Source of the DNA: Zygaena filipendulae
Taxonomy: Eukaryota; Arthropoda; Insecta; Lepidoptera; Zygaenidae
Length of the DNA stretch: 64,000 bases
NCBI GenBank assembly: GCA_907165275.2
Contig: OU015665.1
Coordinates: forward strand, 8,928,001 to 8,992,000
Reading direction: 5' to 3'
Every line of letters begins with the position of its first letter. The stretch's first letter is position 1. Shown piece after piece: positions 46,901 to 58,900 of this stretch. The position numbers and the translations under genes are program-made. A model generated the notes under the pieces. It was not told the origin of the DNA, made no database searches, and saw only the letters and a program-made list of their open reading frames with translations.

Positions 46901-49900
46901 AAGCTGTGAAAAAATTAAACTTCTTAGTTTACGTAAAAAAAACGGCCGTCTACGCCGCAAAAAAGGTTTTCGACACTTTCGAGGAAATCAATATTTATAG
47001 GGTAGGTTTCCGTAGGGTAGGTTTCCGTTGACCTATAGGTATGGTAAGAAATATCGTCTAAACTACAAGTAGGTACCTACAGGGAAAAATACAAAACTAA
47101 AAAGCTAAAAATAACAAAATACCGATCTAATTCAACGGACAAACCACTTTTCGATTTGAATTCGGTGCCAAGCCCGCTTACGTCTGCCCACTCGGGTTGT
47201 AGGTACAGCTCACGACGAGCTCGTGGCGGGAGTGGACTTAGCCCATCTACCTACTCCATACTTGGCTTGTCACCGACTCTATATCGAAAAGTGGTAGCAC
47301 AAACCAATAATAGTATTACGTGTATTTTCGTCTGTTGAATTAGATCGGTATTTTGTTATTTTTAGCTTTTTAGTTTTGTGTTTTTGGAAGTCGGTTTTAA
47401 TTTTTTTGTTAAAAATTTGTTTATTTCTTGCTTTTTAGTAAGTCGGTTTGTAATTTATCTATGTTACAATAGCCTAATGTTAACTGATCATAACCTTTAC
47501 AAAATATTGCTTTCCCCGATGCAGGGACGTTAATTTTTGAGGAGTTCTCCTGTTACATCACCATCAGTTCCACTTCACATTATAAATCGTGACGAACATA
47601 AATTGTTTAAAAACAACATTAAAGTTAACGAATCGGAATCTGTGAAATACGTATTACTTAGTAGTTCCGATGACCATCTGTGATCTTCATCATCAGTTCC
47701 ACTTCTTTAAATTTTGCTTTTCGAAAGCAAATGAGCGATTTACTATAAAAAATACCCAAATTGCTATAGGTGTACCTATAATTTTTGAAGAGTTCCCTCG
47801 ATTTCTCCAAGATCCCATCATCAGATCCCGATTTGGTGGCAATGGGTCCTATTTGGGAGTAATTTTTTTAAAAAAAGAAAATGAATTTTTGAAATCGGTC
47901 CAACCATCTTCGAATAATCAGTGAACATATAGTAAAAAAAAATGCATAACCTCCTTCTTTTTGGAAGTCGGTTAAAAATCTGATAACTTTTATGAAATAA
48001 AAATATAAAAATAATATAGTCTTTTACAAATTTATACGGAAACCTCAGTGGGCAAGTCCAATTCGCCCGGCATTTCTATCACCTGATAGTAGTCGCAAAT
48101 TCCGAATTTTAATAAGTATTATGAAAACTAAGCTACGTGGTATTCGGTAGCTTTTTATCCTTTGAGCCGCTTGTAGTTCTATAGAATATTAAATTGAATG
48201 GTCTTTTCATTTTTTATTCTAAGTGAGAAGTGCAAAGGTTCTGTCAATGTCAAGTTTTAATGGTAGCAACATTTTTCGATGAGGTTTGCTCCTACGGCTA
48301 AATGGTTTCCAACCTAGGTACCTACCTCACGAGAATGGAATAGGGATGTGGACTACTTTTGAAAATCAAAATTCTAATTAGTCCGTCAGTTAGTAAATAA
48401 AAAAACAATAGACACGTATTTTTTGCTTTTTTAAATAAATTAAAATATACAGAGATAAAGCGCATTAAAGTTTAGGGTGAGGGGGTCGTGACGTCACTAA
48501 CCGCTAAAACCGCCATACAAACTGTCAGAATAGTGACGTCACGCAAAATTTCAACTCAATATATCAGCGTTATTTTTTGATTACGTAAAAAAAGAAAAAA
48601 TACTTTTATTTTATTTTTTAATAATCTACAAGACGGACTAAAAATAAAAATTTGTCCACATGCCCATTGAAAATTTCATTATTACGGTTGCTAATTAGCA
48701 GCAAATGCTATATGCTATACTTACCTACGTTTTTCATAACGATTTGGCTACCGATTTGAACCTCACAGAACTTTTATTTAGGTAGGTACCTTAATTTTAT
48801 ATTTTTCACTTCTCGAGCGCAATTGCTGGAGCATCAGCATTATTTTTTTCTTTCCTTAAATCCGTCTTCTGTTTCAGCCCGATAGATCCCCAAACGACTA
48901 CGTATTGCGTGGTGGTATCTGCTAAACGCAACTACACTACGCTCTGTGCGGCCCAGCTCGACATAAAGAAGTATAGCTTGAATCACAAGCTGGCACGCTC
49001 GGATTCCAGCGCGCACTGTCCGGGGTCCGACCCCAACGCAACGTATGGAACGACAAGCTCGCAAAGCAGTAACAATTCGAGCGAAACAGACAATAAAATT
49101 GATAATGGACCGGACACTTTTAACGTTTACGAGAGAAATGTCAAGAGTGTTTTTAGAAGGAAGAAGTTCAGTGAGTGCATTATTTCTTACTTAGCTTTAT
49201 GGTTGGGTCATTCCAATCACTTAATATTATAAATAACGTAAATCTGTGTGTTACGCTTTCACGCTCAACCGATCATCATGAAATTGTGCATACACGTTGT
49301 CAGGGGTTGTCAGGGGAGAAGGAGATAGGTTGCTTTTTATCTCGGGATTCCCACGAGAATTCCCAACTTATCGCGGGTGAAACCGCTAGGAACAGCTAGT
49401 TACTTATTATGTACTATCATTTGTTCATATTAGTAAGTACCTACTCATATAATAGTAATAAATGTTAATCTATACTAATATTATAAAGAGCAAAAGTTTG
49501 TGAGTTTGTGACAATGTAGGGGGTAATTTCTGGATCTACTGAACCGATACTTTTTATTTCGGGATTCCCGCGGGAACTCCGAATTTCCCCTGGGTAAAAC
49601 CACGGGGGAACAGCTAGCTATCTCTGGATGTACTGAACCGATTTTAGAAATTCTTTCACTTATAAGAAGCTACAGTGATCCTGAGTGACATAGGCTACTT
49701 TATATCCCGGAATTGCCGCGGGAACTCCGGAGTTTGTGAGGTTGTTATCTATGGATCTACTTATTATAGATAAAGTGATGGAAGGCAAAGTGATCCTGCG
49801 TGACATAGAGTACTTTTATCCCGGAACCCCTGCAGGAACTCCGGAGATTGTGAGTTTTGTGAGGTTGTAGGGGGTAATCTCTGGATCTACTAAACTGGTT

Positions 49901-52900
49901 TAAAATTTTTTTTTACTTATAAGAAGCTACAGTGATCCTGAGTGACATAGGATACTTCATATCCCGGAATTCCCGCGGGAACTCCGGAGTTTGTGAAGTT
50001 GTTATCTATGGATCTACTTATTATAGATAGGAAGCTATAGTGATCCTGAGTGACATAAAGTACTTTTTATCCCGGAATTCTCGCGGGAACTCCGAAATTA
50101 CCGCGGGTGAAACCGCGGGGGTCAGCTAGTATTATAACTAACGTAACTCTGTCTGTGTGTTACGCTTTCACGCTTCAACGGCTCCACCGATCATCATGAA
50201 ATTATGCATAGATACACGTTGTCAGGGGTACAGAGGAGATTTACTTAGAGAAGGTTACTTTTTATCTCGGGATTCCCACGGGAACTCTCAACTTATCGCA
50301 GGTGAAACCGCTAGGAACTGCTAGTTACTTATTATACTATCATTTGTTCATACTAGTAAGTACCTACTCGTAGAATAGTAGTACATGTTAAAATGAAATA
50401 AATTCGCTAAAAAGATTGTCGATTTGCATGTCATATCCTTTTAACGGTTAATACTTACCAACCTATACCTACCTGTTAATGTTGAAATAAAGAAAATAAA
50501 ATAAAAAATGATTAAAAACAACAATAACAATATATAATTATAACATAAAATGTCAAGTGTACCTAAACACTCGACCTTAAAATAGGTATGCCTACAATTA
50601 ATTATATTTTTCGAGAAATTAATGATACAAAAGTTTCTCTACTGGTAACCTAAATTGTTTAATCCGAATAAATAAATAAGATCTCAAGTGAATACGAAAG
50701 GATCACGTTGGGCGACTCTCGTGAAAGCAATTCCTTTCATGAAATCCCATTCCAAAACAGTGAAATTGGAGTTAAGTATTCATTCAGCAAATTCATCTCT
50801 ATTTACCGACAATGCCTGGAAGGTGAAGGAAAAATACAAACAATAAAAGAAATATGTTGTTTATCTTTAGAGAGCAACATTTGATGTCAATATTGCCGCA
50901 TTATATAAATGTTTATAAAAGTTTAGTCGGTACACTTTCCGTACCAAATCGAAAATGTATCAAAGTACAATGAATAATTTCTGCGTATACAACTTTCTAC
51001 AGTTAGTTAATCTATGAAAAAATAACTAACACGTAAATATTGTACCGAAAGCTAAAAAATAAAATCGCCTTCTATTATATGACAGGTCGCAGCACCAAAG
51101 TTACGGATGAGGATCCAGCAATCGCGTGCGTTGGTGACAGGACTCACCATCTGATAGAAAACTTGGATCCCAGCAAAGTAAGTCCCTATTAGGGATGTGG
51201 ATTACTTTTGAAAATCAAAATTCTAATTAGTCCGTCAGTTAGAAAATAAAAAAACAATAAACACGTATTTTTTGCTTTTTCAAATAAATTAAAATATACA
51301 GAGATAAAGCGCATTAAAGTTTCGGGTGAGGGGGTCGTGACGTCACTAACCGCTAAAACCGCCATACAAACTGTCAGAATAGTGACGTCACGCGAAATTT
51401 CAACTCAATATATCGCCGTTATTTTTTGATTACGTAAAAAAAGAAAAAATACGTGTCCAATATTTTTTAATAATCTACAAGACGGACTAAAAAATAAAAA
51501 TTAGTCAACATGCCCAATTGTACTGAGAAGTTTTCAACGGTAAGCTATTGAAAAATTCTAAGTATCTACTATCATCCATGAACTTCTAGAGAGAAAAAAA
51601 GTATGACGTGTAAAAGTAGTAAGTAGGTGTTTCGAATTATATCGTTTTTTGACGATGAATTTGAAATTTATAAGAGCTAACTTCAACCTAAACCGATAGA
51701 ATGAAAGAATGCATTAATATGAAAGTTTCAAAATTCGCTTCAAATCGAAACGAAAGCTATTGATGTGAACGACGCGTAGCTAGTACTTAACGCGTAGCTT
51801 AAAAAACGTACGTCATGTAAACTTCAACTTTCAACTCACTTTAATTTTCACGACTCTGCGTGCGCTGAATGACATTCTATGCCTAATAATTCTATACTTA
51901 TGGGGTAAATATTGTGTTTCAGAGTTATTATGTGAGTCTATTCGGCATATCACCTGATAGAAGCGCAGGGTCGCTTCTGGCCACGGAAACTGTGAAGCCT
52001 CGGTCTTCTACCGCTAAGCGTCTGCGGGAGAATGTACCTTACAAGGCAGAAATTAGAGGCAAAAGCGTGTATTATTTCAAGGTATCGTAACCCTACTAAT
52101 AATACTTAATAATCCATTTCACAACACACAGCTAGATCTACTTGATCCCACTCTTCTACGTGTTAGTACGTGTTATGTAACTAAAACAGTATTTCTCAAA
52201 GTGGGCGATAACGTCCCCTGTGGGCGTTGGAGACCTACAGGGGGGCGTTAAGGGGCCCAGATAAAACTGGGGCCATTCGCGTGGTTTAGGGGGCGATGCT
52301 TGATTTGTGATTTCATTTAGGCACTTTATATTTAAAAAATTATTAAAATTAAAACCTACCTATTACTCAATATCAAATAATTCGTTTACATTTATTACCC
52401 ATCTATATTGTTTCTTTTAATTTGATTAGAATAAATTCTTAATATTATTATAAAGTGTTTTGATTGCTATCACTGGAAAAATGTCTAGTTTAGAATGTAA
52501 GCTTAAACACCAGAACCGACTAATATTGCACATATTATCTGTGCTATTAGTAACTAAATTAATTAAGGTAATGAAATTGTGTTTTTTTTTTAAGTTTTAG
52601 CAGTGTATAAAAAATTGGGGACGCTGACAAATAATTGATTTTCAAAAGGGACGGTAAAAGAAATAAGTTTCAGAATCTCTGAACTAAAAGAACAATTTAC
52701 TTTTGTTTTCATTACACAAAATCTTCAAAATTCAAATAATAAATTGAAATCGTCTGATACGAATTTAGTCAAAATGTCAACATTATTTGAAACATTAAAT
52801 GGCAACAATACTAGCTGTTCCCCGCGGTTTCACCCGCGGCAATTTCAGAGTTCCCGCGGGAATTCCGGCATAAAAAGTATGTCTTTCTATGCACCCCTGA

Positions 52901-55900
52901 TAACGTGTACATGCAAAATTTCGTGGTGATCGTTTTAGCCGTTAAGGCGTAAAAGCGTAACCAACAAACAAAAAACAATCTCAATTTCGAATTTATAAGA
53001 AAGGACAAGGATAAGGATTTCTGTTAGAAAGATACCTATTACTGATTTACAAATTAGAATGACACGCGTTATAATTTCCAAATGAGCCTTATTGAAATGG
53101 AAATGAAACTTATAGCAACATTGTTAATACGGAATTCACAAACGAGGAAATTGTTTGGAATGAAAATTCAAATCAAAACAATATTATGGACTAACGATTG
53201 CTATTGTTTGACTAAATTGAAGAGCTTTGTAAACTCGGATCGAGCTTTTAGGGAATATTTCAAACAGCATTAGTTATTTAGTACCAATGCAGAAGTAATA
53301 AAGTCTATTGAACACAGACAAAGTCATGAGCCATGAAAAAACTCAATACTTATTAAGGACTCTTACGGCCGCACTCAGAGACGTTTTAATGATTACTTAA
53401 TTTTAAGTAAAGATTTTTAAAACAAATTTGCCGCAAGCAGAGACGTTCATTAAATCAATGTTAGTTGTAATTTAATTTAATTTCACTTAGGTAATTAGCC
53501 AAATGCCAATTAACATTAATTTCATGAACGTCTCTGATGGCGGCAATTTTGTTTTATCTTTACTTAAAATAAAGTAGGTGATCATTAAAACCACTCTGAC
53601 TGCAGCAGTTAGGACTCCCTGCTGGAAAATGAAGTCGAGTCCTATCGCGATCGTGGAGTTTTCGTGGCAATCCTAAAATCTGAACAGCTGATTTTAATTA
53701 ATTCTAACAGGCCACGGTTGGTGCGGGCGGTGGCATATGGTTGGCTGTGACCACTTGCGGAGGTGCCGTTGATGTTGAAGTACTTGCCAGAGGGAAGAGA
53801 CTGCATTTTGCTAAGAATATAGGTAAGTTGTTCTTGGTACAAAGGGTTTATAATGGGAACAAAGCGGGCGTCATGGCGTATTTTGCGCCGGGAGCGATCG
53901 GTGGCAGGCTATTTGGTTGAGATGACTGGACAAAATGTAATCCTGGATCATTAATCTCAGTCAGTTTCCTTATAGCCTCAACAACAAGGAAGGTCATCTT
54001 CCACGACAAGAGATCTGATATTACTATGATTAGAAAATGACCATATCAACCACCAGTTATTTATTAAAAAAATACTAACAAAATTAATTCCATGTCCATC
54101 ACAGATCCTCACTCAAAATTCTTCATCGCGGCTCCTATGCTGCCCTCGTCCATGCAACAGTCCAGCGAAGAAACTTCAGTCCAATTCGACTCGAGTTCCG
54201 AGGAGGCTAGGTTGAGATACGTCATTAAAATCGTACCGAGCAGGTGGGAGAGAGTTGGAGCTCTGAGTGTTGAGGTTAGTGACTACACCATGACTATTCA
54301 ATAACCTGCGTTTGCGCCCGCGTTTGCGCTTAGTTAGGGAGTTCCCTTGGGAACTCTGTGAAATCCTTTTTTAACTAATGACCCATACCTGTAAATGAGT
54401 CAAGTACATATACATAGTTTTCGAGATATCGTGTTTAGTCAGTGAGTCAGTGACCCTTTACTTCGCCTTTATATTCTTAATCCTTACTATTATAACAATA
54501 CAATAAGTAATAATCCCTGGAAGAAATCCCCTCGCGGGATAAGTCCGCCTTTGAGCATAAATTACCTATTTGTTTTGATTTTATCAACTTGTAAAAACTT
54601 TTTTTATGCTCAATAAAGTATACAAACAAACAAACAAACAATAATACCTAATAAACTCTTTATTGAATTCCACAAAAATTAACAATTAAAAAAAAACTAA
54701 TTTACTACAATGTGTAACAATAGGTGGTTTTATCGCTCAGAGCGATCTCTTCCAGACAACTATTATTATAAATGAGAAAGTGAGTTCGTTTGTTTGTTAT
54801 GTTTTCACGCCTTAACGGCTAAATCGATCATCGTGAAATTTTGCACAAACGTTTTCAGAGATACAGATTACAGAGAATGACATAGGGTATTTTTTGTCCC
54901 GTAATTCTCGCGGGACCTCTGAAATTACTGCGGGTGAAACTATGAAACTTAGTATGTAGATATTTACAGAAGATACACACATCAAAAGTGTCTAGGGATC
55001 AAGTACATTTTTTGCTATAAAAAGAAACCCAATTAATTTAAATCTAATCTAATCTTCTGGGCTTGTTGCCTACCTTATTTCCCAAATCTAAATTAACAAC
55101 TAATCCCCACATTTTGAATAAATTAAGAAAATATTCATTTTTTGTAAGATGTGAGAAATTGAACCAATTCCAAGTCGACAATAAAATTGCAAAGAAGGCA
55201 AAGACAGGGGTTTTTGAAACTTTTATTGTAATGTATTAACAAATTAATAATCTGTGTTCCTTCCATTGACACGAATCACACATTCGCAGCGATTTGGTAT
55301 GCTTAAAATCAGTTCATCAAAATCACTTTGAGGAATGGCCACCCACGTTCTTTGTAAGAAGTCAAAAAGTTGTTGTGGGGTATTTACGGCGTCCATACTC
55401 GGCAGAGCTCTTGCTTGGAGTATATCCCATGCGTGCTCAGTAGGATTTAAGTCTGGTGATTGAGCAGGCCACGGCAGGACGTTGATATTAGCATTGGCAA
55501 GAGTGCGTGTTACGACTCCAACAGTGTGTGGACGTGCATTGTCGTGCATAAGTTGAAACGAATCACCCAACTGGCTTCGCAAAGGGACGATTACATCTGA
55601 TACAATACTTGTCGCATAAATCCGAGCATTAAGGTTGCCCCTGATCCAAATGAGATCGGTTCTTCCACCGATCTAAATACCCGCTAAAACCATCATTGTT
55701 CCCCCTCCATATGGATGAACTTCCTAACAGAATTTTTAATCGTTCTTGACGTCCAGGGCTTCTCCAAACTAATGTACATCTTGTATCCGGCCTCATACCG
55801 AAACGAGATTCCTCGGAAAAGCAAACACCACGCTAGTCTTCTTCCTCCTAATTACTGTCTTCGCGAGCCCATTGTAAACGGGCTCTACGATTGCGGGGCG

Positions 55901-58900
55901 CTATTGGTGGAACTCTCAGAGACCTTCGGGATCGCAGACCCACTTCTCTTAAACGATTACGTATGGTTTGATCGCTTATCAAAAAGCCGGAAGCGCTGTG
56001 GAGCCTCGTAGTTATCATCATGGCGGTCATAGTACGATTTCTTCGCGCTGTATTCTGGATATACCGGTCCTGTCTTCGAGTGGTGATACGAGTTCGCCCT
56101 CCATGTCGCTCGGCCACACTGCCCGTGATGCGATAGCGTGTCCATAGGCGGCTTATGACGCTCTGCCTTGTCCCAACAGGAGTAGCCACAGTGCGTTGCC
56201 TGGCGCCAGCTTCCAACATTCCAACGGCTCTCAGCATCTCTTCTCTAGGCAATTGGTGTCATTGCTCCATAACGATGCAATTTTTTTCAGTTACGATGCA
56301 GAAATTGTAATGTTTTTGTAAAACCGCCGTCACACGCTTTTATAGGGATTTTTAATGACAGTTATTTTTAAAAGTTTAAACAAAATTTGAAAAAAATTCT
56401 TTATTGAAATGGTGAAATTCAATAAAGAATTTCAAAAAGGATCCAGAAAAGTTACAATAATAATCCCAATTGGCGGCAATTCTCTAAAATGCACTTGATC
56501 CCTAGACATTTTTGATGTGTGTATTTTGCCATTGCTGGTTTATCTATGCTATTTCGATCTTTACTTGCTCTGATTTCTGTCTAAGAAGGAAAATTATTTT
56601 TAATACAGTTGCTCAAAAAGTGGCGTATTGCAGGGACGTTTAGCGTTCGGGATGTGGGCTATTACATACTCGAGCTTTTTGTTTACCTTTCCCGAACTCG
56701 TGCGTTCTCTTTGCCAACTGTCAAAAATGGCGAACGACTTTGACACACTTTTTGCATTGCGAAACGTAGATTTCGCATTACTAATACGACTAGCGCCATC
56801 TCTTGATCACAGTTGGAACTTAGTTGAGTTTGTTGTGTTTTTGATATTTTATTAAATTGCTTAATTTTTTCGTAACTGTATTAAAAATAGTTGTTCAGTA
56901 CACGTGCGGAACCGTCATTGCAACTAGTTCCGACTGTCAACCCTCACCTTCGGCTGCGCCTCGGCTCGGGTAGACATTTGTCGGAACTCTTTGCAATGAC
57001 AGGCTTTCCGCACTTATAATGAAATATACTATTCTAGATTGTGGCCTCGACGACTCGATGGGGAATGAACACACCGGAGTTGTCGCAAGACGGAGCCGTG
57101 GTGAGGGAACTGAGACAACACCGGTCGTGCAGATCTGTAGACATAGCTTTCTTGCCAGCAACGCATCAACTAACTGATGTTATAAGGTGATTTTTTATAA
57201 TCCTTAGATACCTACTATTGTAAAAGTGAAAGTGTTTGCTTGTTTGTTTGTTGGTTATTTTGTTTGTTACACTTTCATGCCTCAACGGCTCAACCGATCA
57301 TCATGAAATTTTGCATAAGTACACATCGTCAGGGGCACAGAGAAAGACATAGTACTTTTTATCTCTAAATTTCCACGGGCACTCCAAAATTACCGCGGGT
57401 GAAACCGCGGGGAACAGCTAGTAATATTATAAAGAGGTAAAGTTTATGAGTTTGTGAGGTTGTGGGGGTAGGTAATTTCTGAATCTACTGAACCGATTTT
57501 GAAAATTCTTTCGCCAATAGAAAGCCACGTTATTTGTGAGTTTCATAGGCTATATTGTGACCGGAAATTCCCGCGGGTACGCCGAAATTACACCGCGGGG
57601 AACAGCTAGTTGCCTAATGGTAAATTACTGAGATGGCCTTACATAAAAATATAAGGGAAATAAAAAGAGACAGGACAAGGCGTGAACCGAGCTCTTTTCA
57701 ATTATTTTTTAAAGAGAGATACGGCCGCACACAGAGTCGATTTTAATGATTACTTAGTTTAGATTTTTAAATTTATATATATTTTTAAAACAAAACTGCC
57801 GCAATCAGAGACGTTCAGTAAATTAATTTTAATTGGCATTTGATGAGATGTAACTTAATTAGTTAAATGCCAGCTAACATTAATTTATTGAACTTTGGAC
57901 TTTGTGTGATGAACACAGGGTTCCATTTTTCAGTCTGGGTGTGTTTATATATCTATAGTATGTAATCCTATGTATTATATACCAAATTTGCTTGGTTTCC
58001 ACGACACAAGCTAATAATAGCTTAATGTGGGATCAAGTAGATCTGTGTGTTGTGATGTGGATTATTATTATTATTATACTTAACTAAGTAATCATTAAAG
58101 TCGACTCTGAGTGCGGTGGGTAGTCCTGTAGAAAAAAAATGCGTAGGTAAGTGTCGTAGAACACTTGGCTAGAACGAAGTTTTTTCAATACTAAACTAAA
58201 AATTTCGAAAACAAAAAGTATTTCGCTCCATTCGCATGAGCGTAAGGTAAAAAAATTATCTACTGTTAAATACTTTCCTGTTATACAAAGGTCCTTGCAG
58301 TAACGAAACGGCCAAGCCACAGATTCTAACTAAGGTGTAAAGTTTGAGAAGTTAGGCCTTGTAGAGTTAGTGTGTTGAGTTATAAGCTTGGCTCTACATG
58401 AGATCTGATAACTTTTTGACAGTGCCCGTCATATTATGGACTCGTCTTGGCATCATTTTACATGAATATGTTTTTGGTGAGATTTCATTTCTTTTTGTAA
58501 GTCAAAATTGCGGAATTCTCATACAAACTTCCATCCCCTAGTTTAAGAGGTTAGGGGATAAAAGCTACAAGTTTTATTATTTTTTTTTTGTTTGTGTACT
58601 AATACTAGTTTACATGCCAAATTTTAGCTTTCTAGGACATTAGTAAATACCCTAAGAATTTTGATGATCATCAGTGAGTAGTGACGAAATCAGGGTTTTT
58701 TAGATATCAATAAAATCTAAAGTATAAGAGCTGTGCAATTAAAACTTTATATGTTTGATAAGTCCGCTATTGACAACATATCCCGAGAATTTCGTTTATC
58801 TGATATATGTATAATCCAAACCCAAGTTATAAGGGTTCAAAAAAACGACGAACCTCTGACAACGTGCAGTAGGTTTGCAAAATTTTCTGGTGATCGGTTG

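Noticed and set aside
47156..47338. 60-codon frame with an Arg/Ser-rich stretch, considered as a missing NDNF exon
   Set aside because: It lies inside a MITE with 46-bp inverted ends, and exons D and E already join in phase without it.
49175..49399. Frame overlapping the exon E donor
   Set aside because: It runs through the splice donor into a Helitron-like copy.
52744..53008. Two opposing frames in the NDNF intron G-H
   Set aside because: Both are translations of a Helitron-like element. The same holds for frames at 2149, 24318, 27389, 42132 and 44872.
55715..56011. Plus-strand frame over the Tc1 element
   Set aside because: Antisense shadow of the minus-strand transposase, which has the real domain motifs.
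56597..57037. Reading the repeat before exon J as a Helitron because CTAG follows it
   Set aside because: The other copy (18337) is followed by ATAC, so CTAG is host sequence and the splice acceptor.
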